From Pseudoramibacter fermentans (GTDB lineage Bacteria; Bacillota; Clostridia; Eubacteriales; Eubacteriaceae), in the NCBI GenBank assembly GCA_009493725.1, contig VOGB01000003.1:186001-250000 (forward strand): a stretch of 64,000 nt of DNA, given 5' to 3'. Positions within the stretch are counted from its first letter, which is position 1. Each line of letters begins with the position of its first letter. This document shows, one piece after another, positions 1 through 9,837 of the stretch. The notes beneath the pieces are model-generated. The model saw only the letters and a program-made list of their open reading frames with translations. It made no database searches and was not told where the DNA came from. A program made the position numbers and the translations under genes.

Positions 1-3000
1 CGGGAAAGCCCTGACCGAAAGCGGTTATACGATTACCGGGCTGCCGTCAGGATTTGAGGCTCAGGTCGTCACCGAAGGCAGCATCACCAAGGCTGGCAAT
101 GCGGTCAACACCGTGAAGACGGCAGTCATCAAGAAAGACGGCCGAAACGTCACCAGCCAGTTCTCGGGCATCACGCTCCAGAACGGCACCCTGGTCGTCA
201 AGCCGAGACCGGTTACGGTTGAAAGTGCGAGCGACGCTAAAGTGTTCGACGGCAAACCGCTGACCAATTCAAAGGTCACCATCGGCGGCCAAGGATTTGT
301 AGACGGCGAAGTCAAAGTCACGGCAACCGGCAGCATTACCAAGGCCGGCTCGACCGCGAACACCATCGAATACCAGAACCTCGGCGGCTTCGACAAGAAC
401 AACTACAGCATTGAAGAAACCCTCGGCACCCTGACGGTGAAGAAACACGCCAACGCCGTGACGATTACGGCGAAAACGGGCGACAAGGTCTACGACGGCA
501 CGGCACTGACAGCCGGCTACGACTGGACCGCGCCAGACGGCTACACCGTCATCGCGGACACCAAGGGCAGCATCACCGACGCCGGCAAGACCGCGAACAA
601 GATCGCGTCTTACAAGATTTTGGATGCGGACGGCAGCGACGTCACCGATCAATTTGAAGGGGTCGAAATCAACGAAGGCACCTTAACGGTTACCAAGCGC
701 CAGGTTACCCTGACCTCCGACACGGTGGAAAGAGAGTACGACGGCACCGCCCTGACCAGCCCGGTCGTCACCATCGGCGGCGACGGCTTTGTGGCAGGCG
801 AAGTGAGCGATATCAAAGCCACCGGCAGCATCACTGAAGCCGGATCGGTGAAGAACACCATCGCATACACGAAACAGGGCAAATTCAAAGCCGACAACTA
901 CGATATCACGATCAACGAAGGCACCCTGACGATCAAGAAGAACACGACAGCGCGCATCAGCGTCACCGCGCCGAGCGCCTCCAAGGTTTACGACGGCACG
1001 GCCCTGACAGCCGGTAAAGCGGTCTTCTCAGGACTCCCGGCCGGATTTGAAGGCAGCGCGGCCACAGACGGCACGATCACCAACGCCGGTACGGCGAAGG
1101 CGAGCGTGAACCGCGTGCGCATCACGAAGGACGGCAGAGACGTGACCGATCAATTCACAAACGTCACGATCAACAACGGCACCCTGACTGTTACGAAGCG
1201 GCCTGTCACCCTGACCTCGGCGAGCTACACCCGCGCCTACAACGGCAGTGAGCTGACCCGTCCGAACGTCACCGTCGGCGGCAAGGGCTTTGTGGATGGC
1301 GAAGTGAGCGGCCTCAGAGCCACCGGTGCGATCACCAAGACCGGATCGGTTAAAAACACCATCGTCTACACGAGAAACAGCGGCTTCAGAGAAAGCAATT
1401 ACGACATCACGGTTAACGAAGGCACCCTGACCATCACTCAGGTTCCGGCACAGACCGCATCGGTCGTCTTCACGGCGGCGAGCGGCACCTGGACCTACGA
1501 CGGACAGGCCCACGGCACAGGCGACTTCACCGTCACCGGTCTCGACAACATGCCCGAAGGTTTCACCGGTGAGGCCAGCCTCCGCGGCAGCGTCACCAAC
1601 GTCAAAGACGGCGTCGTCGCGAACCAGTTCACCCGCTACGCGGTCATGTACAAAGGCGAAGACGTCACCGATCAATTCGAAAGCGTCACCGCCCGCGAAG
1701 GCACACTGCAGATCACACCGCGGCCAGTCACCCTGACCTCCGAAAGCGGCACCCACGTCTACGACGGCAAGGCCTTCACTAAACCGGACGTCACCATTGG
1801 CGGCCAGGGATTTGTGAAAGGCGAAGCGACTGCGAAGGCGACGGGCTCGATCACGAAGGTCGGCAGCGCCGCCAACACCATCGAAATCCGCGGCGGCCTG
1901 AAGTACGACGAAGCCAATTACACCATTGAAAAGCATGAAGGCACCTTGACGGTCACCAAGCACGAAGGCACCATCGTCATCAGCGCCGAATCGGCCACCC
2001 GCCCGTACAACGGTAAGGCCCTGACGGCTGGCTACACGGCCACCGCGCCGGACGGCTACACCGTCACCGCAGATATTGAAGGCAGCATCACGAACGCCGG
2101 CAAAGCCGCGAACAAGGTTAAATCTTACAAGATCTTGAACGCGGACGGCGAAGATGTCACCGATCAGTTTGACGAAAACAAGATCACCGTGAACGACGGG
2201 ACCCTCGAGGTCACGCCGAAGGCGGTTAAATTGAGCAGCGGCAGCGCCAAGAAGGAATACGACGGCGCGGCCCTGACCAGCCCGGCTGTCACCGGCGGCG
2301 AAGACTTTGTGGCCGGCGAAGTGTCGAATCTCAGAGCCACCGGCTCAATCACCGATGTCGGCACCACTGCCAACACCATCGCCTACGACACAAACGACAG
2401 CTTTAAGAAAGGCAATTACCGCATCGAAATGCAGGAAGGCGAACTGGAAGTTACGAAGAACACTACCGCAGCCATCCGCGTCACCGCGGGCAGCGCAGAC
2501 AAGACCTACGACGGCACGGCCCTGACAGCCGGCGCAGCCAAGGTCACCGGACTGCCGACAGGCTTCAGCGGCACAGCGAAAGCCACCGGCAGCATCACTG
2601 ACGCCGGACGCGCGGACGCCACCGTCGACCGCAGCACCCTGACCATCACAAAGGACGGCAAGGATGTGACCGACTTCTTCGCAAACATTGCCTACGAAAA
2701 GGGCACGCTGCGGGTTAACCCGAGAGCCATCACCCTGACCTCCGGCAGTGCGAGCAAGGCTTACGACCGGACACCGCTCACCAACAGCGACATGACGGTC
2801 ACTGGAGACGGCTTTGTCAAAGGCGAAGGCTTCAGCTACATCTTCCTCGGCAGCCAGACGGAACGCGGCGAAAGCCCGAACACCTTCCGCTACGAAGCGC
2901 AACCGGGCACCAACGTCGCCAATTACGACATCACGACCGAATACGGTACGTTGAGAGTGGATGCGCCAGTGCTCTACATCGCGACCATCCATTATCAGGA

Positions 3001-3556
3001 TGCAAACGGCAATACTTTAGCACCGGATTACATCGGCCAGTACATGGCGGGCGACAGCTTCAATATCGCTTCACCGACCCTTCCGGGCTACACCGCCAGA
3101 CAGACCTACGTCGTCATGGCGAGCATGCCGGAACGCGACGTCGAAGTGACAGTGGTTTACGACAGAAGCACCGTGCCGGTCACACCGGTCAACCCGGTAG
3201 TCCCAGGCACACCGACGACACCAGCGAGACCGGCAACACCAGCCGTACCAGCGGCGCCGGGCATCCCGACGACCACGAACCGGTTCTTCACGATTCCGGG
3301 CAACGCGGCGGTACCGGGCACCACACCGGGCGGCGCAGCAGTCGTCCCAGGCGATAATGGCGACACCCTCCAGGATCTCGACGACGTGAAGACCCCTAAG
3401 GGCCTGCAGGAAGATCTGGAAGCGTGCAACATTCTGCCATTCCTGTTCATGCTGCTGACGATGATCGTCGTCATCCTCTACACCAAGATGATGAAGGACG
3501 ACCAGCAGGAAATCTTCGACCTCACCGAAGAACTCGAAGACAAGAAAAGACAATAA
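1..3556 (+). CDS. MBG-repeat surface adhesin, 5' partial
   Basis: The reading frame is open from the first complete codon at base 2, so the start lies before the window; about 1180 residues are visible. The protein is built from many repeats of roughly 80-100 residues marked by YDGTALT-like and NYDI...GTLTV motifs, typical of MBG/YDG domains of secreted adhesins. Two repeat flavours alternate. Near the C-terminus (bases 2970-3165) is a MucBP-like module (IHYQDANGNTLAP...), then a Pro/Thr-rich wall-spanning-like stretch (about 3174-3290), one hydrophobic helix (ILPFLFMLLTMIVVILYT) and a charged tail of about 22 residues ending EELEDKKRQ. No LPXTG-type motif precedes the helix, so membrane anchoring is inferred rather than sortase attachment. 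It probably binds a host or matrix ligand; the ligand is unknown. The repeat family call is firm, the function is inference. Confidence 0.85.
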   Translation, partial: GKALTESGYTITGLPSGFEAQVVTEGSITKAGNAVNTVKTAVIKKDGRNVTSQFSGITLQNGTLVVKPRPVTVESASDAKVFDGKPLTNSKVTIGGQGFVDGEVKVTATGSITKAGSTANTIEYQNLGGFDKNNYSIEETLGTLTVKKHANAVTITAKTGDKVYDGTALTAGYDWTAPDGYTVIADTKGSITDAGKTANKIASYKILDADGSDVTDQFEGVEINEGTLTVTKRQVTLTSDTVEREYDGTALTSPVVTIGGDGFVAGEVSDIKATGSITEAGSVKNTIAYTKQGKFKADNYDITINEGTLTIKKNTTARISVTAPSASKVYDGTALTAGKAVFSGLPAGFEGSAATDGTITNAGTAKASVNRVRITKDGRDVTDQFTNVTINNGTLTVTKRPVTLTSASYTRAYNGSELTRPNVTVGGKGFVDGEVSGLRATGAITKTGSVKNTIVYTRNSGFRESNYDITVNEGTLTITQVPAQTASVVFTAASGTWTYDGQAHGTGDFTVTGLDNMPEGFTGEASLRGSVTNVKDGVVANQFTRYAVMYKGEDVTDQFESVTAREGTLQITPRPVTLTSESGTHVYDGKAFTKPDVTIGGQGFVKGEATAKATGSITKVGSAANTIEIRGGLKYDEANYTIEKHEGTLTVTKHEGTIVISAESATRPYNGKALTAGYTATAPDGYTVTADIEGSITNAGKAANKVKSYKILNADGEDVTDQFDENKITVNDGTLEVTPKAVKLSSGSAKKEYDGAALTSPAVTGGEDFVAGEVSNLRATGSITDVGTTANTIAYDTNDSFKKGNYRIEMQEGELEVTKNTTAAIRVTAGSADKTYDGTALTAGAAKVTGLPTGFSGTAKATGSITDAGRADATVDRSTLTITKDGKDVTDFFANIAYEKGTLRVNPRAITLTSGSASKAYDRTPLTNSDMTVTGDGFVKGEGFSYIFLGSQTERGESPNTFRYEAQPGTNVANYDITTEYGTLRVDAPVLYIATIHYQDANGNTLAPDYIGQYMAGDSFNIASPTLPGYTARQTYVVMASMPERDVEVTVVYDRSTVPVTPVNPVVPGTPTTPARPATPAVPAAPGIPTTTNRFFTIPGNAAVPGTTPGGAAVVPGDNGDTLQDLDDVKTPKGLQEDLEACNILPFLFMLLTMIVVILYTKMMKDDQQEIFDLTEELEDKKRQ

Positions 3557-3607
3557 AGCCAACGGACACCCAGATGCCGGCACAGCGCTGACATCTTAAG
3601 CACAGCC

Positions 3608-3642
3608 AAAAGGCCGGCCCCGATTAAAGGGGCCGGCCTTTT
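3608..3642 (+). terminator. Rho-independent terminator after the MBG protein
   Basis: A perfect 14-bp inverted repeat, AAAAGGCCGGCCCC / GGGGCCGGCCTTTT, with a 7-base loop, lies 52 bases after the stop codon and ends in a short T run. Confidence 0.9.
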
Positions 3643-3663
3643 GCCGTGGCGTCAGTTCAAAAC

Positions 3664-3698
3664 AAAAAACCGGAGCCGATTGTTCGGTTCCGGTTTTT
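3664..3698. terminator. Bidirectional terminator between convergent genes
   Basis: The inverted repeat AAAAACCGGAGCCGA / TCGGTTCCGGTTTTT has a 4-base loop, a mismatch, A-run and T-run ends. It suits termination of the minus-strand cyclase gene that ends at 3726 and can also act as a back-up for the plus-strand gene. Confidence 0.8.
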
Positions 3699-3725
3699 GC
3701 GTCAGATTGCTGCGATAAAGTTGGG

Positions 3726-5075
3726 CTAGCGGCGTCGCCTGTCGTGGGCGGTGTAGTATTTGATTTTGTTGTCGTACATCCGCTTGTCGGCGGCGCGGAT
3801 CGTCCCTTCGATGCCCTTTGAATCGCTGGTCCAGGCGAAGCCCACCGCCATGCGGAACTTCGGATTGTTGTCCATCGCGTTGAGGAAACGCCTCCGAGTG
3901 TGGGCGAAGGTTTCCTCGCGGATCATCGGCAGCACCACGACAAATTCGTCACCGCCCATGCGGTAGACGTTGTCCCGGCCGAAGTGGGAGGAGAGCAGCG
4001 TCGCCGCCTGGCACAGGATGTCGTCGCCGGCGGCGTGGCCGCCGCGGTCGTTGATCTGCTTCAGGCCGTTGACGTCCGCGAAGATGACGCCGGCCGAGAT
4101 GTGGTTCTGTTCCAGCTCGTCCGTTTTTTCGATCAGGGCGTTGCGGTTGAAGACCCCGGTCATCGCGTCACTGCGGCTCGCCAGATCCAGCGCGGCGACG
4201 AGCTTGTGGTTGATGACCTGGGCGCCGATAAAATAGGACACCGATTCGAGCACGGTGCGGATGTTGATCATGTCGGTCTCCTTGTAATTGTCGGAGCCGA
4301 GGTAGCCGATGAGCCTGCCCCGGTTGAAGAAGGGCGCGCCGATCAGACGTTTGATGCCCTGGCGCTTCAGGTTTTCGTAATCGGTCAAGTCCTCCGCCTT
4401 CAGATCCTCGATGTCGGAAATGACGACGCAGGAGTCGTGTTCGAGGTAGATCTCCCAGCCGCCGAGATAATCGTCGTAGGGCATGTGCTGCAGCGTGTCG
4501 ATTTCCGGCGTAATCCCCTCGGCGCACCATTCGAAGGTGTTGCTGGCTGTCACGCCGTCGGTTTCAAGGACGTAGAGGCGGTCGCACTGGATGGTCTCGC
4601 CCAGCTTGGCCAGGGCGTGGTTGATGCGGTCGTCGTAGGGAATGCTGCTGTTCAAAATGCTCGAAATTTCGATGATCAAGTCGTCGGTGGCCTTGACGCG
4701 CTGCGCGGTGTGTCTTTCCTCGTCGACCACAGCGAAGGTGTAGGCGACCAGGTCCTCGCCGATGGGCGCGACGGTAAAAGCCAGCCAGTGGGCGGCCTCT
4801 CTGCTGTAGGTATTGGCGTGGACCGGCTTGCCCTGGGTCACCGCCTCGTAGCAGTAGGTGTACCACATCGGGTCGGCATCCGCGAAGACCTTGTGGAAGG
4901 AACGGCCGATCAGCTGGTCCGGTGTGCAGCCGGACAACTCGCAGTAGGCCGCGTTGACGTAGGCGTAGACCGCGTCGGTGGCCTTGGTCCGCGCTTCGTT
5001 CATTTTGACGCGGAAGACAGCGTAGGGCACGGGAATGTCGGTGTAAATGTCGGGCTGATAAGATTGAATAGACAT
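3726..5075 (-). CDS. PAS-GAF-GGDEF diguanylate cyclase
   Basis: A soluble sensor cyclase of 449 residues that should make c-di-GMP from two GTP. Residues 15-125 look like a PAS domain (ending in a WLAFTVAPIGEDL strand), 130-285 like a GAF domain (LAKLGETIQCDRLYVLE ... IGAPFFNRGRLIGYLG), and 295-445 are GGDEF, with intact metal and substrate signatures (DVNGLKQIND, MGGDEF). There is no RxxD product-inhibition site at the usual place before GGDEF (FGRD is found there). No membrane helix is seen. The ATG is preceded by AAGGAAG at good distance. The gene is divergent from the next GGDEF-EAL gene, with an AT-rich spacer of 210 bases that presumably holds both promoters. The sensed signal is unknown. 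Confidence 0.88.
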   Translation of the reverse strand: MSIQSYQPDIYTDIPVPYAVFRVKMNEARTKATDAVYAYVNAAYCELSGCTPDQLIGRSFHKVFADADPMWYTYCYEAVTQGKPVHANTYSREAAHWLAFTVAPIGEDLVAYTFAVVDEERHTAQRVKATDDLIIEISSILNSSIPYDDRINHALAKLGETIQCDRLYVLETDGVTASNTFEWCAEGITPEIDTLQHMPYDDYLGGWEIYLEHDSCVVISDIEDLKAEDLTDYENLKRQGIKRLIGAPFFNRGRLIGYLGSDNYKETDMINIRTVLESVSYFIGAQVINHKLVAALDLASRSDAMTGVFNRNALIEKTDELEQNHISAGVIFADVNGLKQINDRGGHAAGDDILCQAATLLSSHFGRDNVYRMGGDEFVVVLPMIREETFAHTRRRFLNAMDNNPKFRMAVGFAWTSDSKGIEGTIRAADKRMYDNKIKYYTAHDRRRR

Positions 5076-5285
5076 GATGTGCTTCCTTAATAAATGGATT
5101 GATACTTTTTAGATTCTAAAACTAATTCGGGTTAATCTAGCATTTTTGTTAAATTTATTGTATCATAAATACAGATTATAAGATAGCATGTAAACCTTAC
5201 CATCGAAATAACAATGCAAAATTTAGCTTGGCAAGATACCCGACTGATCCGCGGGAAGGGTTGAAGCCAAAAAGGGGGGATCGTT

Positions 5286-8243
5286 TTGCGTCAAGATGAA
5301 AACACGGGAGGCGCACGTCCAAAGCGCGAATGGGATTCGGTGACGCGCCTGCTGAGCAAAACGTCTTTTTTAGAGGAGATGGACGCGTTCATCGCGTCGG
5401 CGGAAGCAGAAGGCACCTTGGACGATTACGTCCTGATCAGCGTCAATATCTGCAATTTCAAATACTACAACATTAAATACGGGGGCAAGGCCGGCGACCG
5501 GGTCATGTTCGACCTCGCCAGCCGTCTCGCCGAGGGCAACCCCGACGGGCTCAACGGGCGGTTTATCGGCGACCGCCTGGCTGCGGTGATGCGCCAGCAG
5601 GACGCCGAGGAAAAAATCCGCGCGCTGCAGCAGGGGTTCAAACTCAAATACGGCCCCACCGGTCTGACGACCAAGGTCGGCATTTTCCGGCTGACGCCGG
5701 ATACCGACGCGCTGTCGGCCTGCGAGCTGGCCAAGCTGGCCTGCGACACGATCCGGAACAAGCCGGAGGATTTCTGCTATTACAACGAACAGATTCGGCA
5801 GAACGCGAGAGATGTGGTCTATATCGTTCAGAATCTGGACCGAGCGATCCGCAAAGGGTGGATTCAAATTTACTACCAGCCGATGGTGCGGACCATCAAC
5901 GGCTGTCTCTGCGGCATCGAGGCGCTGGCGCGGTGGGTCGATCCCAAACGCGGGGTGATCTCGCCGGCAGGGTTCATCCCGGTGCTGGAGGACAACCAGC
6001 TGATTACCCGGCTGGATCTCTACGTGCTGGACCAGGTCTGTCGGGGGATGCGCCAAAAAATGGCGGAACGGTCAGAGCTCGTGCCGGTTTCCATCAACCT
6101 GTCCCGGCTGGATTTCTTGAACTGCGACATTTTTCAAGAGGTCGAGGACAGCGTCCGGCGCTACGGCATCGCCAGAGATCTGCTGAACCTCGAAGTGACG
6201 GAATCGATGGTGATGGAGGACTCCAATATCCTGAAACGGGAAATCAAGCGCTTCCACGACGCGGGCTACAAAATCTTCATGGACGATTTCGGCAGCGGCT
6301 ATTCGTCGCTGAACGTGCTGCGGGATTACGAATTTGACGAAATCAAGCTCGACATGATCTTCATGCGCAATTTTGACGAAAAGGCGGAGCGCGTGGTCAG
6401 CTCGGCCGTGTCGATGGCCAAAGGATTGGGCATCGAGGCGCTGGCCGAAGGCGTCGAGACCAAGGCACAGTACGAGTTTCTAAAACGCATCGGCTGCGAC
6501 AAGGTGCAGGGGTATTACATCAGTCCGCCGGTGCCGCTGGACCAATTCGATGCGCTGTTCGAAAAAAGCGACGCCGTCGAGCCGCGCCGCTTCAAGGCCT
6601 ATTACGCGACGGTCCGCCGTGTCAATTTCTTGACAGACAAGCCGCTGCAGATCGTCGATTTCGACGGCAAGGCTTTTCGTGGGCTTTACGCCAACGACGA
6701 AGCCCAGGCGGTTTGGCAGAGCCTGCATTTTAAGTCGATGGATCAGGTCGCTGCCCTGCTGAACGACGCGGGATCGCCTTACTACGCGGAGGGCCGGGAC
6801 GTCCTGAACAAGCTGCGGCTGGACGATCCGATTCGGATGGAATTCGACGTCTACGGCGTCTTTTTGGGCATGCGCCTCCACCTTCTGGCCAAAGAGGGTG
6901 AACATCGGCTGATAGCCATCGAAGTGTCCAACCTCGGGCAGAAGGATGAGGAGGATCAGGGCGACGAAAACTACATTTTCCGCCTGCTTTTTACCCTGTA
7001 CGACGAGATCTACCGTATCAATTTGAAGACCCAGGAGTTTATCCCGGTCAAGCCCGGCGTCAATTACATCGAAATGTCCGACGAATGGGACAAGCGAGGC
7101 TGGAAGTTGGACTTAAAGGCGTCGGCCAGAATGTTCATTCAGCTGGAGGATCAGAGCGACTACATCAAATTCGCGGATCCGACGACGATGCGGGAAAGAA
7201 TGGCGAAGGCGGATCGGGGCATCCTCTCCGAAATGTTCCGCTCAAAGGGGAGAAACGGCGCCTACGTCATGAAGCTGCACACCATTCAGCCGATGCCGGG
7301 AAGCGACTGCGTGCTCTACAGCATGCAGTTCGTGCCGAAGGTTCAGGAGCAGATTAAGGCCAAAACGTGGCGGCATTCGCCACAGGACGCGCCGGATTTG
7401 ATCCAGCAGGATGTCTGGCAGACCATGTGCCACTCTCAAACCGTCAATATCTTTTGGAAGGACAAGGCGCGGCGCTTTGTGAACGTCAACGATAAATTCC
7501 TCGAGACTTACGGCTTGTCGGACCGTTCGGAAATCGTCGGCAAGACCGACGAGGATATGTTCTGGCACGTTGACGACGGGCCCTATCGTAACGACGAGCT
7601 CGAGGTGCTCCAAAAGGGCAAGACGGTTGTCAATCATCTTGGCAAGTGCATCATCCACGGCAAGCTGCACAATATCGTCGCCTCGAAGGAGCCCATTTAC
7701 CGAGATGGCGAAATCGTCGGGCTGCTGGGCGGGTTTGTCCCGATCGACGAGGTCACCCCGGAATTGTCGGGTCAGGTCCCTGACGACGAGCAGGAGTCCG
7801 GCATCGATCTGATCGCCGTGCAGAAAACCTTGGCGGCGTACATGGAAGGCTGGGAATACCGAAAGGAAAAATTTGCGGCGGTGTCGGTTCAATTCGACAG
7901 CTACAAGCGGGCCAGACAGACCTACGGCGAGGACATCGCCGCGCGCATGCTGACGGCACTGAGCGACCGCATTGTCGATTTCTGCGGAAACCGCACGGTC
8001 GTCATCCGAGGGTTCGGCGAACATTTCGTGATGCTGATGAAATACGAGGATAGAGAAACGGTCGAGGCCTTCCGCAAAGCGTTTATCGCCCGCAGCCGCA
8101 TGGTGCGCGAGCTGGCCGGCTACGCGGAAACCCTCAACCCCACCGTCGTCGTCTACTATTCCGAGGACGCGCGGGACATCACCAACATGGTGGCCATGGC
8201 CTTTCAGAACAAGACCGTCGAGGTCGAACCCTTTCAAAATTAA
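5286..8243 (+). CDS. GGDEF(degenerate)-EAL-PAS c-di-GMP phosphodiesterase, 985 aa
   Basis: The TTG start is chosen because AAAAGGGGGGA lies just upstream. Order: GGDEF-like domain (about 15-165, signature replaced by FIGDR, so probably not a cyclase); EAL domain (about 185-425) with all catalytic marks (GIEALARW, SINLSR, EVTESM, MDDFGSGYSS, IKLD, LAEGVET, VQGYY), so an active phosphodiesterase is expected; a linker motif VNFLTDKPL; a long middle region with PAS-like character; a PAS domain (about 715-840, FWKDKARRF ... GKTDEDMFWHVDDGPY ... PIYRDGEIVGLLGG); and a C-terminal GGDEF-like domain without the motif. This architecture matches, segment by segment, the gene split by the mobile element at 38043-49679, which makes it the internal template for that reconstruction. 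Role: hydrolysis of c-di-GMP under an unknown signal. Confidence 0.88.
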   Translation: MRQDENTGGARPKREWDSVTRLLSKTSFLEEMDAFIASAEAEGTLDDYVLISVNICNFKYYNIKYGGKAGDRVMFDLASRLAEGNPDGLNGRFIGDRLAAVMRQQDAEEKIRALQQGFKLKYGPTGLTTKVGIFRLTPDTDALSACELAKLACDTIRNKPEDFCYYNEQIRQNARDVVYIVQNLDRAIRKGWIQIYYQPMVRTINGCLCGIEALARWVDPKRGVISPAGFIPVLEDNQLITRLDLYVLDQVCRGMRQKMAERSELVPVSINLSRLDFLNCDIFQEVEDSVRRYGIARDLLNLEVTESMVMEDSNILKREIKRFHDAGYKIFMDDFGSGYSSLNVLRDYEFDEIKLDMIFMRNFDEKAERVVSSAVSMAKGLGIEALAEGVETKAQYEFLKRIGCDKVQGYYISPPVPLDQFDALFEKSDAVEPRRFKAYYATVRRVNFLTDKPLQIVDFDGKAFRGLYANDEAQAVWQSLHFKSMDQVAALLNDAGSPYYAEGRDVLNKLRLDDPIRMEFDVYGVFLGMRLHLLAKEGEHRLIAIEVSNLGQKDEEDQGDENYIFRLLFTLYDEIYRINLKTQEFIPVKPGVNYIEMSDEWDKRGWKLDLKASARMFIQLEDQSDYIKFADPTTMRERMAKADRGILSEMFRSKGRNGAYVMKLHTIQPMPGSDCVLYSMQFVPKVQEQIKAKTWRHSPQDAPDLIQQDVWQTMCHSQTVNIFWKDKARRFVNVNDKFLETYGLSDRSEIVGKTDEDMFWHVDDGPYRNDELEVLQKGKTVVNHLGKCIIHGKLHNIVASKEPIYRDGEIVGLLGGFVPIDEVTPELSGQVPDDEQESGIDLIAVQKTLAAYMEGWEYRKEKFAAVSVQFDSYKRARQTYGEDIAARMLTALSDRIVDFCGNRTVVIRGFGEHFVMLMKYEDRETVEAFRKAFIARSRMVRELAGYAETLNPTVVVYYSEDARDITNMVAMAFQNKTVEVEPFQN

Positions 8244-8262
8244 AACACGGTTCAAACGTGCT

Positions 8263-8280
8263 CGGCACGCTGGCGTGCCG
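8263..8280. other. Short perfect hairpin between c-di-GMP genes
   Basis: CGGCACG / CGTGCCG forms a 7-bp stem with a 4-base loop 20 bases after the upstream stop. No T run follows, so it is not a convincing terminator; it could stabilise or process the transcript. Confidence 0.4.
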
Positions 8281-8324
8281 CTCACCACAGGGGCAGGCAG
8301 CGTGCACACAGATCAGGAGACGCC

Positions 8325-9758
8325 ATGTTCATTAAAACAAGACAAAAACGCATTTTTATCGCGGCTTTTGCCGTCGTTGTCGTGCTGCTGCTGCTGATCG
8401 AATCGATGATTCAAATCCGCAGCAACCGCCTCCAGTCCAAGGAAGCCGCCGACCTTTTGATCGATCAGGCGGGCAAAATCATTGCGAACAACAAAAAAGA
8501 AGAAAAAGCCCTGACCGAAACCCTGAAGGAAACCTACATCACCCGGGCGGAATCCGTCGCCTACATCCTCGACCACCGAAACGGCGCCGCCACGCTGGCC
8601 GATCTGAAGGAGATCGCCAGCCTTCAAAAAGTGGACGAAATTCACATTTTTGACGTCTCGGGCACCATCGTCGCCGGCACCGAGCCGAAATATTACGGCT
8701 TAAATTTCGATTCCGGGGAGCAGATGCGCTACTTTAAGAAAATGCTGACGGACAAGAGCTTGAAGATGTGTCAGGACGTGACGCCGAACACGGCGGAAGG
8801 CAAGCCGATGATGTACGCTATCTGCTGGAACGACACCGGCACCAATATGATCCAGGTCGGCATCGAGCCGGTACGCCTGCTGAACGAGCTGCGGGCCAAC
8901 GAAATTTCTGAAGTGGTTGCCAACATGACGTCCTACGAGGGGACGATGATGATTGTGACGACGAAGAAGGGGAAGATTCTCGGCGCGACGGACTCGGCAC
9001 TGAAGGGGAAGACCATCAGCGCCGTCGGCATCGACGCGGCCAAGGCCAAGGTGATGGGCGGCAGTTATGTCACGAAGGTGAACGGCACCCTTGCCTACTG
9101 CACGATGAAAACCAAAAGCGGCTACCGCATTGTGGTCGCTCAGGATTGGTCCAACGCCAACAAGGACGTGCCCCAGACCCTGCTGATCATCGCGAGCTAC
9201 CTTGCCTTTGCCGGCATCTGCATGCTCCTTCTGCTCAGGCGCATGGCCCAGCGAGTCGCGGAAGAGCATCGCGAAGCGACTACCGACGCGATGACCGGCT
9301 TTCTCAACCGGCGCGCCTACGCGGAGGTGGAGGCGGCTCAGACTGAAGATGCCGATCCGAACCTGATGTACGTCTACGCCGACATCAACGGCTTGAAGGC
9401 CACTAACGATACCCTCGGCCATAACGCCGGGGACGAGCTGATCACGGCGGCGGCCCGCTGTATGGCGGCAAGCTTCGGCGATTTCGGCAGGCTGTACCGG
9501 GTCGGCGGCGACGAATTCATCGCCGTGATAGCCGTTCCGACGGAACAGCGCGGGACGGTGATGGCCGATTTTGCAGCGCGGGTCGGCGCGTGGCGTGGCA
9601 GCCTCGTCCCGTCGCTGTCCGTGTCCTACGGCAGCGCCTCTCGGCACGAATTTCCAGACGCCGCAATCGGCGAACTGCAGCACATTGCGGAGACGCGGAT
9701 GTACCAGATGAAACGGCAGTATTACGAGGAAAGCGGCGAAGACCGCAGAAAAAATTGA
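8325..9758 (+). CDS. Membrane diguanylate cyclase with extracellular sensor
   Basis: 477 residues. An N-terminal membrane helix (about 9-27, FIAAFAVVVVLLLLIES) is followed by an extracytoplasmic region of about 250 residues that resembles a Cache-like sensor (VAYILDHRNGA ... GTEPKYYGLNF), a second helix (about 285-305, LLIIASYLAFAGICMLLLL), then a GGDEF domain (about 320-470) with DINGLKATND and VGGDEF intact. There is no RxxD inhibitory site before the motif, so feedback inhibition by this route is not expected. AGGAG sits five bases before the ATG. It follows the phosphodiesterase gene by 81 bases on the same strand and may be cotranscribed with it, pairing synthesis with breakdown. Ligand unknown. 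Confidence 0.87.
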   Translation: MFIKTRQKRIFIAAFAVVVVLLLLIESMIQIRSNRLQSKEAADLLIDQAGKIIANNKKEEKALTETLKETYITRAESVAYILDHRNGAATLADLKEIASLQKVDEIHIFDVSGTIVAGTEPKYYGLNFDSGEQMRYFKKMLTDKSLKMCQDVTPNTAEGKPMMYAICWNDTGTNMIQVGIEPVRLLNELRANEISEVVANMTSYEGTMMIVTTKKGKILGATDSALKGKTISAVGIDAAKAKVMGGSYVTKVNGTLAYCTMKTKSGYRIVVAQDWSNANKDVPQTLLIIASYLAFAGICMLLLLRRMAQRVAEEHREATTDAMTGFLNRRAYAEVEAAQTEDADPNLMYVYADINGLKATNDTLGHNAGDELITAAARCMAASFGDFGRLYRVGGDEFIAVIAVPTEQRGTVMADFAARVGAWRGSLVPSLSVSYGSASRHEFPDAAIGELQHIAETRMYQMKRQYYEESGEDRRKN

Positions 9759-9779
9759 TAAGTCGAATCAAACGAACAA

Positions 9780-9814
9780 CCAAAGGCCCCGCGGCATTGC
9801 CGCGAGGCCTTTGG
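9780..9814. terminator. Bidirectional terminator between convergent c-di-GMP genes
   Basis: CCAAAGGCC.CGCGG / CCGCG.GGCCTTTGG is a long inverted repeat placed between two convergent stop codons (9758 and 9838). Confidence 0.8.
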
Positions 9815-9837
9815 TGTAATAGGGAAAACAGCTGATA

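Noticed and set aside
3900..5090. A 396-codon plus-strand frame opposite the PAS-GAF-GGDEF gene
   Set aside because: No ribosome binding site or recognisable domain; shadow of the minus-strand cyclase.
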